DNA of 64,000 nt from Acanthosepion lycidas (taxonomy: Eukaryota > Mollusca > Cephalopoda > Sepiida > Sepiidae). Of this stretch, positions 48,531 through 62,123 are shown piece after piece (the stretch's first letter is position 1; every line of letters begins with the position of its first letter). A model generated the notes under the pieces. It did no database searches. It had not been told where the DNA came from and was given only the letters and a program-made list of their open reading frames with translations. The stretch covers positions 124,001 to 188,000 of the forward strand of contig CAWVQA010000036.1 of the NCBI GenBank assembly GCA_963932145.1, read 5' to 3'. A program made the translations under genes and the position numbers.

Positions 48531-51440
48531 TGATCTCCCATTTTCGGCCCACAATCTTTTTCATGGAAATCCCAGTCATATGAGTCGAGTCCATGCATGC
48601 TACGATCACGGTATGAATTTGAAGGCAAAATATTTTTGTGCAGATCTTAGATTAGGTCTTACCCTGTCCATAATGCTAAATTGAGGATGTAAAATAGAAA
48701 TATAAATAGGAAAAAGAAGAGAAATGTACAGTGATCACCCATTTTCGTCCCACAATATTTTCATGGAAATCCCAGTTATATGAGTCGAGTCCATGCATGC
48801 TACGATCACGGTATGAATTTGAAGGCCAAATATTTTCGTGCAGATCTTAGATTAGGTCTTTCCCTGTCCATAATGCTAAACTGAGGAGGTAAAATAGAAA
48901 TATAAATAGGAAACAGAAGAGAAATGTACAGTGATCACCCATTTTCTGCCCACAATCTCTTTCATGGAAATCCCAGTCATATGAGTCGAGTCCATGCATG
49001 CTACGATCACGGTATGAATTTGAAGGCAAAATATTTTTGTACAGATCTTAGATTTGGTCTTTCCCTGTCCATAATGCTGAAATGAGGAGGTAAAATAGAA
49101 ATATAAATAGAAAACAGAAGAGAAATGTACAGTGATCTCCCATTTTCGGCCCACAATCTTTTTCATGGAAATCCCAGTCATATGAGTCGAGTCCATGCAT
49201 GCTACGATCACGGTATGAATTTGAAGGCAAAATATTTTTGTGCAGATCTTAGATTAGGTCTTACCCTGTCCATAATGCTAAATTGAGGATGTAAAATAGA
49301 AATATAAATAGGAAAAAGAAGAGAAATGTACAGTGATCACCCATTTTCGTCCCACAATATTTTCATGGAAATCCCAGTTATATGAGTCGAGTCCATGCAT
49401 GCTACGATCACGGTATGAATTTGAAGGCAAAATATTTTTGTGCAGATCTTAGATTAGGTCTTTCTCTGTCCATAATGCTAAATTGAGGAGGTAAAATATA
49501 AATATAAATAGTAAACAGAAGGAAAATGTACAGTGATCACCCATTTTCGGCCCACAATCTTTTTCATGGAAATCCCAGTCATATGAGTCGATTCCATGCA
49601 TGCTACGATCACGGTATTAATTTGAAGGCAAAATATTTTTGTGCGGAGCTTAGATTAGGTCTTTCCCTGGACATAATGCTAAATTGAGGAGGTAAAATAC
49701 AAATATAAATAGGAAACAGAAGAGAAATGTACAGTGATCACCCATTTTCTGCCCACAATCTTTTTCATGGAAATCCCAGTCATATGAGTCGAGTCCATGC
49801 ATGCTACGATCACGGTATGAATTTGAAGGCAAAATATTTTTGTGCAGAGCTTAGATTAGGTCTTTCCCTGTCCATAATGCTAAATTGAGGAGGTAAAATA
49901 TAAATATAATTAGGAAACAGAAGAGAAATGTACAGTGATCACCCATTTTCTGCCCACTATCTTTTTCATGGAAATCCCAGTCATATGAGTCGAGTCCACG
50001 CATGCTACGATCACGGTATGAATTCGAAGGCAAAATATTTTTGTGCAGAGCTTAGATTAGGTTTTTCCCTGGCCATAATGCTAAATTGAGGAGGTAATAT
50101 ATAAATATAAATAGGAAACAGAAGAGAAATGTACAGTGATCACCCATTTTCGGCCCACAATCTTTTTCATGGAAATCCCAGTCATATGAGTCGAGTCCAT
50201 GCATGCTACGATCACGGTATGAATTTGAAGGCAAAATATTTTTGTGCAGATCTTAGATGAGGTCTTTCCCTGTCCATAATGCTAAATTGAGGAGGTAAAA
50301 TAGAAATATAAATAGGAAACAGAAGAGAAATGTACAGTGATCACCCATTTTCGGCCCACAATCTTTTTCATGGAAATCCCAGTCATATGAGCCGAGTCCA
50401 TGCATGCTACGATCACCGTATGAATTTGAAGGCAAAATATTTTTGTGCAGATGTTAGATTAGGTCTTTCCCTGTCCATAATGCTAAATTGAGGAGGTAAA
50501 ATATAAATATAAATAGGAAACAGAAGATAAATGTACAGTGATCACCCATTTTCGGCCCACAATCTTTTTCATGGAAATCCCAGTCATATGAGTCGAGTCC
50601 ATGCATGCTACGATCACGGTATGAATTTGAAGGCAAAATATTTTTGTGCAGATCTTAGATTAGGTCATACCCTGTCCATAATGCTAAATTGAGGAGGTAA
50701 AATATAAATATAAATAGGAAACAGAAGAGAAATGTACAGCGATCAACCATTTTCGGCCCACAATCTCTTTCATGGAAATCCCAGTCATATGAGTCGAGTC
50801 CATGCATGCTACGATCACGGTATGAATTTGAAGGCAAAATATTTTTGTGCAGATCTTAGATTAGGTCTTTCCCTGTCCATAATGCTGAATTGAGGAGGTA
50901 AAATAGAAATATAAATAGGAAACAGAAGAGAAATGTACAGTGATCTCCCATTTTCGGCCCACAATCTTTTTCATGGAAATCCCAGTCATATGAGTCGAGT
51001 CCATGCATGCTACGATCACGGTATGAATTTGAAGGCCAAATATTTTCGTGCAGATCTTAGATTAGGTCTTTCCCTGTCCATAATGCTAAACTGAGGAGGT
51101 AAAATAGAAATATAAATAGGAAACAGAAGAGAAATGTACAGTGATCACCCATTTTCTGCCCACAATCTCTTTCATGGAAATCCCAGTCATATGAGTCGAG
51201 TCCATGCATGCTACGATCACGGTATGAATTTGAAGGCAAAATATTTTTGTGCAGATCTTAGATTTGGTCTTTCCCTGTCCATAATGCTGAAATGAGGAGG
51301 TAAAATAGAAATATAAATATAAAACAGAAGAGAAATGTACAGTGATCTCCCATTTTCGGCCCACAATCTTTTTCATGGAAATCCCAGTCATATGAGTCGA
51401 GTCCATGCATGCTACGATCACGGTATGAATTTGAAGGCCA
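48531..51440 (+). repeat. Type II region with nested 602-bp and 2,210-bp duplications
   Basis: The block 48,531-48,820 recurs at 49,133-49,422 (602 bp, three monomers), with GTGATCTCCCATTTTCGG, CTTACCCTGTCC, GGATGTAAAATAG, GGAAAAAGAAG and CCCACAATATTTTCATGG. The block ~48,780-49,230 recurs at ~50,990-51,440 (2,210 bp, 11 monomers), with GAAGGCCAAATATTTTCG, GCTAAACTGAGG and GCTGAAATGAGG. Monomers at 49,650-50,250 contain the e-like and f-like types of the 7-mer that follows. Confidence 0.85.
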
Positions 51441-52049
51441 AATATTTTTGTGCAGATCTTAGATTAGGTCTTTCCCTGTCCATAATGCTAAACTGAGGAG
51501 GTAAAATAGAAATATAAATAGGAAACAGAAGAGAAATGTACAGTGATCACCCATTTTCTGCCCACAATCTTTTTCATGGAAATCCCAGTCATATGAGTCG
51601 AGTCCATGCATGCTACGATCACGGTATGAATTTGAAGGCAAAATATTTTTGTGCAGATCTTAGATTAGGTCTTTCCCGGTCCATAATGCTAAACTGAGGA
51701 GGTAAAATAGAAATATAAATCGGAAACAGAAGAGAAATGTTCAGTGATCACCCATTTTCTGCCCACAATCTCTTTCATGGAAATCCCAGTCATATGAGTC
51801 GAGTCCATGCATGCTACGATCACGGTATGAATTTGAAGGCCAAATATTTTTGTGCAGATCTTAGATTATGTCTTTCCCTGTCCATAATGCTAAACTGAGG
51901 AGGTAAAATAGAAATATAAATAGGAAACAGAAGAGAAATGTATAGTGATCACCCATTTTCTGCCCACAATCTTTTTCATGGAAATCCCAGTCATATGAGT
52001 CGAGTCCATGCATGCTACGATCACGGTATGAATTTGAAGGCAAAATATT
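51441..52049 (+). repeat. Short run of monomers tagged GCTAAACTGAGG
   Basis: Three consecutive monomers (about 51,459, 51,660 and 51,861) share GCTAAACTGAGG. They are neighbours of the same type as the 51,057 monomer and look like a local monomer-by-monomer amplification next to the 7-mer HOR. Confidence 0.8.
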
Positions 52050-53455
52050 TTTGTGCAGATCTTAGATTAGGTCTTTCCCTGTCCATAATGCTAAATTGAG
52101 GAGGTAAAATATAAATATAAATAGGAAACAGAAGAGACATGTACAGTGATCACCCATTTTCTGCCCACAATCTTTTTCATGGAAATCCCAGACATATGAG
52201 TCGAGTCCATGCATGCTACGATCACGGTATGAATTTGAAAGCAAAATATTTTTGTGCAGATTTTAGATTAGGTCTTTCCATCTCCATAATGCTAAATTGA
52301 GGAGGTAAAATAGAAATATAAATAGGAAACAGAAGAGAAATGTACAGTGATCACGCATTTTCGGCCCACAATGTTTTTCATGGAAATCCCAGTCATATGA
52401 GTCGAGTCCATGCATGCTACGTTCACGGTATGAATTTGAAGGCAAAATATTTTTGTGCAGATCTTAGATTAGGTCTTACCCTGTCCATAATGCTAAATTG
52501 AGGATGTAAAATAGAAATATAAATAGGAAAAAGAAGAGAAATGTACAGTGATCACCAATTTTCGTCCAACAATATTTTCATGGAAATCCCAGTCATATGA
52601 GTCGAGTCCATGCATGCTACGATCACGGTATGAATTTGAAGGCAAAATATTTTTGTGCAGATCTTAGATTAGGTCTTTCTCTGTCCATAATGCTAAATTG
52701 AGGAGGTAAAATATAAATATAAATAGGAAACAGAAGAGAAATGTACAGCGATCTCCCATTTTCGGCCAACAATCTTTTTCATGGAAATCCCAGTCATATG
52801 AGTCGAGTCCATGCATGCTACGATCACGGTATGAATTTGAAGGCAAAATATTTTTGTGCAGATCTTAGATGAGGTCTTTCACTGTCCATAATGCTAAATT
52901 GAGGAGGTAAAATATAAATATAAATAGGAAACAGAAAAGAAATGTACAGTGATCACCCATTTTCTGCCCACAATCTTTTTCATGGAAATCCCAGTCATAT
53001 GAGTCGAGTCCACGCATGCTACGATCACGGTATGAATTCGAAGGCAAAATATTTTTGTGCAGAGCTTAGATTAGGTTTTTCCCAGGCCATAATGCTAAAT
53101 TGAGGAGGTAATATATAAATATAAATAGGAAACAGAAGAGAAATGTACAGTGATCACCCATTTTCGGCCCACAATCTTTTTCATGGAAATCCCAGTCATA
53201 TGAGTCGAGTCCATGCATGCTACGATCACGGTATGAATTTGAAGGCAAAATATTTTTGTGCAGATCTTAGATTAGGTCTTTCCCGGTCCATAATGCTAAA
53301 TTGAGGAGGTAAAATAGAAATATAAATAGGAAACGGAAGAGAAATGTACAGTGATCACCCATTTTCTGCCCACAATCTTTTTCATGGAAATCCCAGTCAT
53401 ATGAGTCGAGTCCATGCATGCTACGATCACGGTATGAATTTGAAGGCAAAATATT
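52050..53455 (+). repeat. 7-monomer higher-order repeat a-b-c-d-e-f-g, copy 1 (1,406 bp)
   Basis: Unit tags: a, GAGACATGTACAG and CCCAGACATATGAG; b, CTTTCCATCTCC, CACGCATTTTCGG and CACAATGTTTTTC; c, CTTACCCTGTCC, GGATGTAAAATAG and CAATATTTTCATGG (200 bp); d, CTTTCTCTGTCC, CAGCGATCTCCC and GGCCAACAATC; e, CTTTCACTGTCC, CAGAAAAGAAATG and GTCCACGCATG; f, GGTTTTTCCCAGGCC or CCTGGCC with GGTAATATATAAAT; g, CTTTCCCGGTCC and CGGAAGAG. All seven occur once in order. Confidence 0.96.
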
Positions 53456-54861
53456 TTTGTGCAGAGCTTAGATTAGGTCTTTCCCTGTCCATAATGCTAA
53501 ATTGAGGAGGTAAAATATAAATATAAATAGGAAACAGAAGAGACATGTACAGTGATCACCCATTTTCTGCCCACAATCTTTTTCATGGAAATCCCAGACA
53601 TATGAGTCGAGTCCATGCATGCTACGATCACGGTATGAATTTGAAAGCAAAATATTTTTGTGCAGATTTTAGATTAGGTCTTTCCATCTCCATAATGCTA
53701 AATTGAGGAGGTAAAATAGAAATATAAATAGGAAACAGAAGAGAAATGTACAGTGATCACGCATTTTCGGCCCACAATGTTTTTCATGGAAATCCCAGTC
53801 ATATGAGTCGAGTCCATGCATGCTACGATCACGGTATGAATTTGAAGGCAAAATATTTTTGTGCAGATCTTAGATTAGGTCTTACCCTGTCCATAATGCT
53901 AAATTGAGGATGTAAAATAGAAATATAAATAGGAAAAAGAAGAGAAATGTACAGTGATCACCCATTTTCGTCCCACAATATTTTCATGGAAATCCCAGTC
54001 ATATGAGTCGAGTCCATGCATGCTACGATCACGGTATGAATTTGAAGGCAAAATATTTTTGTGCAGATCTTAGATTAGGTCTTTCTCTGTCCATAATGCT
54101 AAATTGAGGAGGTAAAATATAAATATAAATAGGAAACAGAAGAGAAATGTACAGCGATCTCCCATTTTCGGCCAACAATCTTTTTCATGGAAATCCCAGG
54201 CATATGAGTCGAGTCCATGCATGCTACGATCACGGTATGAATTTGAAGGCAAAATATTTTTGTGCAGAGCTTAGATTAGGTCTTTCACTGTCCATAATGC
54301 TAAATTGAGGAGGTAAAATATAAATATAAATAGGAAACAGAAAAGAAATGTACAGTGATCACCCATTTTCTGCCCACAATCTTTTTCATGGAAATCCCAG
54401 TCATATGAGTCGAGTCCACGCATGATACGATCACGGTATGAATTCGAAGGCAAAATATTTTTGTGCAGAGCTTAGATTAGGTTTTTCCCTGGCCATAATG
54501 CTAAATTGAGGAGGTAATATATAAATATAAATAGGAAACAGAAGAGAAATGTACAGTGATCACCCATTTTCGGCCCACAATCTTTTTCATGGAAATCCCA
54601 GTCATATGAGTCGAGTCCATGCATGCTACGATCACGGTATGAATTTGAAGGCAAAATATTTTTGTGCAGATCTTAGATTAGGTCTTTCCCGGTCCATAAT
54701 GCTAAATTGAGGAGGTAAAATAGAAATATAAATAGGAAACGGAAGAGAAATGTACAGTGATCACCCATTTTCTGCCCACAATCTTTTTCATGGAAATCCC
54801 AGTCATATGAGTCGAGTCCATGCATGCTACGATCACGGTATGAATTTGAAGGCAAAATATT
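53456..54861 (+). repeat. 7-monomer higher-order repeat, copy 2
   Basis: All seven unit types a-g are present in order, offset 1,406 bp from copy 1. Copy-specific differences include CCCAGGCATATG in d, GAGCTTAGATT (instead of GATCTTAGATG) and CATGATACG in e. Confidence 0.96.
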
Positions 54862-57800
54862 TTTGTGCAGAGCTTAGATTAGGTCTTTCCCTGTCCATAA
54901 TGCTAAATTGAGGAGGTAAAATATAAATATAAATAGGAAACAGAAGAGACATGTACAGTGATCACCCATTTTCTGCCCACAATCTTTTTCATGGAAATCC
55001 CAGACATATGAGTCGAGTCCATGCATGCTACGATCACGGTATGAATTTGAAGGCAAAATATTTTTGTGCAGATCTTAGATTAGGTCTTTCCCGGTCCATA
55101 ATGCTAAATTGAGGAGGTAAAATAGAAATATAAATAGGAAACGGAAGAGAAATGTACAGTGATCACCCATTTTCTGCCCACAATCTTTTTCATGGAAATC
55201 CCAGTCATATGAGTCGAGTCCATGCATGCTACGATCACGGTATGAATTTGAAGGCAAAATATTTTTGTGCAGAGCTTAGATTAGGTCTTTCCCTGTCCAT
55301 AATGCTAAATTGAGGAGGTAAAATATAAATATAAATAGGAAACAGAAGAGACATGTACAGTGATCACCCATTTTCTGCCCACAATCTTTTTCATGGAAAT
55401 CCCAGACATATGAGTCGAGTCCATGCATGCTACGATCACGGTATGAATTTGAAAGCAAAATATTTTTGTGCAGATTTTAGATTAGGTCTTTCCATCTCCA
55501 TAATGCTAAATTGAGGAGGTAAAATAGAAATATAAATAGGAAACAGAAGAGAAATGTACAGTGATCACGCATTTTCGGCCCACAATGTTTTTCATGGAAA
55601 TCCCAGTCATATGAGTCGAGTCCATGCATGCTACGATCACGGTATGAATTTGAAGGCAAAATATTTTTGTGCAGATCTTAGATTAGGTCTTACCCTGTCC
55701 ATAATGCTAAATTGAGGATGTAAAATAGAAATATAAATAGGAAAAAGAAGAGAAATGTACAGTGATCACCCATTTTCGTCCCACAATATTTTCATGGAAA
55801 TCCCAGTCATATGAGTCGAGTCCATGCATGCTACGATCACGGTATGAATTTGAAGGCAAAATATTTTTGTGCAGATCTTAGATTAGGTCTTTCTCTGTCC
55901 ATAATGCTAAATTGAGGAGGTAAAATATAAATATAAATAGGAAACAGAAGAGAAATGTACAGCGATCTCCCATTTTCGGCCAACAATCTTTTTCATGGAA
56001 ATCCCAGTCATATGAGTCGAGTCCATGCATGCTACGATCACGGTATGAATTTGAAGGCAAAATATTTTTGTGCAGAGCTTAGATTAGGTCTTTCACTGTC
56101 CATAATGCTAAATTGAGGAGGTAAAATATAAATATAAATAGGAAACAGAAGAGACATGTACAGTGATCACCCATTTTCTGCCCACAATCTTTTTCATGGA
56201 AATCCCAGACATATGAGTCGAGTCCATGCATGCTACGATCACGGTATGAATTTGAAAGCAAAATATTTTTGTGCAGATTTTAGATTAGGTCTTTCCATCT
56301 CCATAATGCTAAATTGAGGAGGTAAAATAGAAATATAAATAGGAAACAGAAGAGAAATGTACAGTGATCACGCATTTTCGGCCCACAATGTTTTTCATGG
56401 AAATCCCAGTCATATGAGTCGAGTCCATGCATGCTACGATCACGGTATGAATTTGAAGGCAAAATATTTTTGTGCAGATCTTAGATTAGGTCTTACCCTG
56501 TCCATAATGCTAAATTGAGGATGTAAAATAGAAATATAAATAGGAAAAAGAAGAGAAATGTACAGTGATCACCCATTTTCGTCCCACAATATTTTCATGG
56601 AAATCCCAGTCATATGAGTCGAGTCCATGCATGCTACGATCACGGTATGAATTTGAAGGCAAAATATTTTTGTGCAGATCTTAGATTAGGTCTTTCTCTG
56701 TCCATAATGCTAAATTGAGGAGGTAAAATATAAATATAAATAGGAAACAGAAGAGAAATGTACAGCGATCTCCCATTTTCGGCCAACAATCTTTTTCATG
56801 GAAATCCCAGTCATATGAGTCGAGTCCATGCATGCTACGATCACGGTATGAATTTGAAGGCAAAATATTTTTGTGCAGAGCTTAGATTAGGTCTTTCACT
56901 GTCCATAATGCTAAATTGAGGAGGTAAAATATAAATATAAATAGGAAACAGAAAAGAAATGTACAGTGATCACCCATTTTCTGCCCACAATCTTTTTCAT
57001 GGAAATCCCAGTCATATGAGTCGAGTCCACGCATGATACGATCACGGTATGAATTCGAAGGCAAAATATTTTTGTGCAGAGCTTAGATTAGGTATTCCCT
57101 GGCCATAATGCTAAATTGAGGAGGTAATATATAAATATAAATAGGAAACAGAAGAGAAATGTACAGTGATCACCCATTTTCGGCCCACAATCTTTTTCAT
57201 GGAAATCCCAGTCATATGAGTCGAGTCCATGCATGCTACGATCACGGTATGAATTTGAAGGCAAAATATTTTTGTGCAGATCTTAGATTAGGTCTTTCCC
57301 GGTCCATAATGCTAAATTGAGGAGGTAAAATAGAAATATAAATAGGAAACGGAAGAGAAATGTACAGTGATCACCCATTTTCTGCCCACAATCTTTTTCA
57401 TGGAAATCCCAGTCATATGAGTCGAGTCCATGCATGCTACGATCACGGTATGAATTTGAAGGCAAAATATTTTTGTGCAGAGCTTAGATTAGGTCTTTCC
57501 CTGTCCATAATGCTAAATTGAGGAGGTAAAATATAAATATAAATAGGAAACAGAAGAGACATGTACAGTGATCACCCATTTTCTGCCCACAATCTTTTTC
57601 ATGGAAATCCCAGACATATGAGTCGAGTCCATGCATGCTACGATCACGGTATGAATTTGAAAGCAAAATATTTTTGTGCAGATTTTAGATTAGGTCTTTC
57701 CATCTCCATAATGCTAAATTGAGGAGGTAAAATAGAAATATAAATAGGAAACAGAAGAGAAATGTACAGTGATCACGCATTTTCGGCCCACAATGTTTTT

Positions 57801-57890
57801 CATGGAAATCCCAGTCATATGAGTCGAGTCCATGCATGCTACGATCACGGTATGAATTTGAAGGCAAAATATTTTTGTGCAGATCTTAGA
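54862..57890 (+). repeat. Rearranged 7-mer units: a g | a b c d | e/a b c d e f g | a b c
   Basis: The same unit types continue, but in the order a (54,874), g (55,075), a (55,276), b, c, d, an e/a hybrid (56,079), b, c, d, e, f, g, a (57,484), b, c. Going from a to g skips b-f. In the hybrid, the left part is e (CTTTCACTG, about 56,091-56,099) and the right part is a (GAGACATGTACAG, about 56,150, and CCCAGACATATG). The f copy near 57,083 has lost a base (GGTATTCCCTGG). All junctions keep the 201-bp register. Confidence 0.93.
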
Positions 57891-59270
57891 TTAGGTCTTA
57901 CCCTGTCCATAATGCTAAATTGAGGAGGGAAAATAGAAATAGCAATAGGAAACAGAAGAGAAATGTACAGTGATCACCCATTTTCGGCCCACAATCTTTT
58001 TCATGGAAATCCCAGTCATATGAGCCGAGTCCATGCATGCTACGATCACGGTATGAATTTGAAAGGAAAATATTTTTGTGTAGATTTTAGATTAGTCCTT
58101 TGACTGTTCATAATGCTAAATTGAGGAGGTAAAATATAAATATAAATAGGAAACAGAAGAGAAATGTACAGTGATCACCCATTTTCGGTCCACAATCTTT
58201 TTCATGGAAATCCCAGTCATATGAGTCGAGTCCATGCATGCTACGATCACGGTATGAATTTGAAGGCAAAATATTTTTGTGCAGATTTAGAGTAGGTCTT
58301 TCCCTGTTCATAATGCTAAATTGAGGAGGTAAAATAGAAATATAAATAGAAAACAAGAGAAATGTACAGTGATCACCGATTTTCTGCCCACAATCTTTTT
58401 CATGGAAATCCCAGTCATATGAGTCGATTCCATGCATGCTACGATCACGGTATTAATTTGAAGGCAAAATATTTTTGTGCAGAGCTTAGATTAGGTCTTT
58501 CCCTGGCCATAATGGTAAATTGAGGAGGTAATATATAAATATAAATAGGAAACAGAAGAGAAATGTACAGTGATCACCCATTTTCGGCCCACAATCTTTT
58601 TCATGGAAATCCCAGTCATATGAGTCGAGTCCATGCATTCTACGATCACGGTATGAATTTGAAGGCAAAATATTTTTGTGCAGATCTTAGATGAGGTCTT
58701 TCCCTGTCCATAATGCTAAATTGAGGAGGTAAAATATAAATATAAATAGGAAACAGAAGAGAAATGTACAGTGATCACCCATTTTCTGCCCACAATCTTT
58801 TTCATGGAAATCCCAGTCATATGAGTCGATTCCATGCATGCTACGATCACGGTATTAATTTGAAGGCAAAATATTTTTGTGCAGAGCTTAGATTAGGTCT
58901 TTCCCGGTCCATAATGCTAAATTGAGGAGGTAAAATATAAATATAAATAGGAAACAGAAGAGAAATGTACAGTGATCACCCATTTTCTGCCCACAATCTT
59001 TTCATGGAAATCCCAGTCATATGGGTCGAGTCCATGCATTCTACGATCACGGTATGAATTTGAAGGCCAAATATTTTTGTGCAGATCTTAGATTAGGTCT
59101 TTCCCTGGCCATAATGCTAAATTGAGGAAGTAATATAGAAATATGAATAGAAAACAGAAGAGAAATGTACAGTGATCTCCCATTTTCGGCCAACAATCTT
59201 TTTCATGGAAATCCCAATCATATGAGTCGAGTCCATGCATGCTACGATCACGGTATGAATTTGAAGGCAA
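57891..59270 (+). repeat. Type II monomers right of the 7-mer block
   Basis: The last c unit switches to GAGGAGGGAAAATAG with AGCAATAGG (about 57,921-57,949). Then come monomers tagged GAGTCGATTCCATGC and GGTATTAATTTG (about 58,428 and 58,826), also present at 49,586, and one f-like monomer with GGTAATATATAAAT (about 58,530). Several monomers are short, such as AGAAAACAAGAG at about 58,347 and CAATCTTTTCATGG at about 58,994. Confidence 0.8.
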
Positions 59271-59671
59271 AATATTTTTGTGCAGATCTTAGATTAGGTC
59301 TTTCCCTGTCCATAATGCTAAATTGAGGAGGTAAAATATAAATATAAATAGGAAACAGAAGAGAAACGTACAGTGATCACCCATTTTCTGCCCACAATCT
59401 TTTTCATGTAAATCCCAGTCATATGAGTCGAGTCCATGCATGCTACGATCACGGTATGAATTTGAAGGCAAAATATTTTTTTGCAGATCTTAGATTAGGT
59501 CTTTCCCTGTCCATAATGCTAAATTGAGGAGGTAAAATATAAATATAAATAGGAAACAGAAGAGAAACGTACAGTGATCACCCATTTTCTGCCCACAATC
59601 TTTTTCATGTAAATCCCAGTCATATGAGTCGAGTCCATGCATACTACGATCACGGTATGAATTTGAAGGCA
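59270..59671 (+). repeat. Tandem duplication of a single monomer
   Basis: Two neighbouring monomers share GAAACGTACAGTGATC and CATGTAAATCCCAG (about 59,363 and 59,564) and are nearly identical throughout. The right ends differ in CATGCATGC against CATGCATAC. Confidence 0.88.
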
Positions 59672-61536
59672 AAATATTTTTGTGCAGATCTTAGATTAGG
59701 TCTTTCCCTGTCCATAATGCTAAATGAAGGAAGTAAATTAGAAATATAAATAAAAAACAGAAGAGAAATGTACAGTGATCACCCATTTTCTGCCGACAAT
59801 CTTTTTCATGAAAATCCCAGTCATATGAGTCGAGTCCATGCATGCTACGATCTCAGTATGAATTTGAAAACAAATTATTTTTTGCAGATCTTAGATTAGG
59901 TCTTTCCCTGTCCATAATGCTAAATTGAGGAGGTAAAATATAAATATAAATAGAAAACAGAAGAGAAATGTACAGTGATCTCCCATTTTCGGCCCACAAT
60001 CTTTTTCATGGAAATCCCAGTCATATGCGTCGAGTCCATGCATGCTACGATCACGGTATGAATTTGAAGGCAAAATATTTTTGTGCAGATCTTAGATTAG
60101 GTCTTTCCCTGTCCATAATGCTAAACTGAGGAGGTAAAATAGAAATATAAATAGGAAACAGAAGAGAAATGTACAGTGATCACCCATTTTCAGCCCACAA
60201 TCTTTTTCATGGAAATCCCAGTCATATGAGTCGAGTCCATGCATGCTACGATCACGGTATGAATTTGAAGGCAAAATATTTTTGTGCAGATCTTAGATTA
60301 GGTCTTTCCCTGTCCATAATGCTAAATTGAGGAGGTAAAATATAAATATAAATAGGAAACAGAAGAGAAATGTACAGTGATCACCCATTTTCTGCCCACA
60401 ATCTTTTTCATGGAAATCCCAGTCATATGGGTCGAGTCCATGCATGCTACGATCACGGTACGAATTTGAAGGCAAAATATTTTTGTGCAGACTTTAGATT
60501 AGGTCTTTCCCTGTCCATAATGCTAAATTGAGGAGGTAAAATAGAAATATAAGTAGGAAACAGAAGAGAAATGTACAGTGATCACCCATTTTCGGCGTAC
60601 AATCTTTTTCATGGAAATCCCAGTCATATGAGACGAGTCCATGCATGCTACGATCACGGTATGAATTTGAAGGAAAATATTTTTTTGCAGATCTTAGATT
60701 AGGTCTTTCCCTGTCCATAATGCTAAATTGAGGAGGTAAAATATAAATATAAATAAGATACAGAAGAGAAATGTACAGTGATCACCCATTTTCTGCCCAC
60801 AATCTTTTTCATGGAAATCCCAGTCATATAAGTCGGGTCCATGCATGCTACGATCACGGTATGAATTTGAAGGAAAATATTTTTTTGCAGATCTTAGATT
60901 AGGTCTTTCCCTGTCCATAATGCTAAATTGATGAGGTAAAATATAAATATAAATAGGAAACAGAAGAGAAATGTACAGTGATCACCCATTTTCTGCCGAC
61001 AATCTTTTTCGTGAAAATCCCAGTCATATGAGTCGAGTCCATGCATGCTACGATCACGGTATGAATTTGAAAGGAAAATATTTTTTGCAGATCTTGGATT
61101 AGGTCTTTCCCTGTCCATAATGCTAAATTGAGGAGGTAAAATATAAATATAAATAGGAAACAGAAGAGAAATGTATAGTGATCACCCATTTTCTGCCCAC
61201 TTTTTTTTTCCTGGCAATCCCAGTCATATGAGTCAAGTCCATGCATGCTACGATCACGGTATGAATTTGAAGGCAAAATACTTTTTTGCAGAACTTAGAT
61301 TAGGTCTTTCCCTGTCCATAATGCTAAATGAAGGAAGTAAAATATAAATATAAATATGAAAAAGAAGAGAAATGTACAGTGATCACCCATTTTCTGCCCA
61401 CAATCTTTTTCATGGAAATCCCAGTCATATGAGTCGAGTCCATGCATACTACGATCACGGTATGAATTTGAAGGCAAAATATTTTTTTGCAGATCTTAGA
61501 TTAGGTCTTTCCCTGTCCATAATACTAAATTGAGGA
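59672..61536 (+). repeat. Transition from type II to type III monomers
   Basis: About nine monomers. Two successive ones (near 60,673 and 60,873) lack the C of GAAGGCAAAAT (GAAGGAAAATATTTT) and are therefore 200 bp long; a third at about 61,070 has GAAAGGAAAATATTTTTTGC. From about 61,290 the AAATGAAGGAAG and TTGAGGAAG tags dominate. Confidence 0.8.
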
Positions 61537-62123
61537 AGTAAAATAGAAATAAAAATAGGAAACAGAAGAGAAATGTACAGTGATCACCCATTTTCTGCCG
61601 ACAATCTTTTTCATGGAAATCCCAGTCATATGAGTCAAGTCCATGCATGCTACGATCACGGTATGAATTTGAAGGCAAGATATGTTTTTGCAGATTTTAG
61701 ATTAGGTCTTTCCCTGTCCATAATGCTAAATTGAGGAAGTAAAATATAAATATAAATAAGAAACAGAAGAAAAATGTACAGTGATCACCCATTTTCTGCC
61801 CACAATCTTTTTCATGGAAATCCCAGTCATATGAGTCAAGTCCATGCATGCTACGATCACGGTATGAATTTGAAGGAAAAATATTTTTTTGCAGAACTTA
61901 GATTAGGGCTTTCCCTGTCCATAATGCTAAATTGAGGAAGTAAAATATAAATATAAATAGGAAACAGAAGAGAAATGTACAGTGATCACCCATTTTCTGC
62001 CCACAATCTTTTTCATGGAAATCCCAGTCATATGAGTCGAGTCCATGCCTACTACGATCACGGTATGAATTTGAAAGCAAAATATTTATGTGCAGATCTT
62101 AGATTAGGTCTTTCCCTGTCCAT
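61537..62123 (+). repeat. Three-monomer segment duplicated 1,407 bp away, copy 1
   Basis: The segment contains GAAATAAAAATAGG, GCCGACAATC, GAGTCAAGTCC, GGCAAGATATGTTTTTGC, GATTAGGGCTTTCC, GTCCATGCCTACTACG and AAATATTTATGTGCAG. All recur in the same order at an offset of 1,407 bp (seven monomers). Confidence 0.9.
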
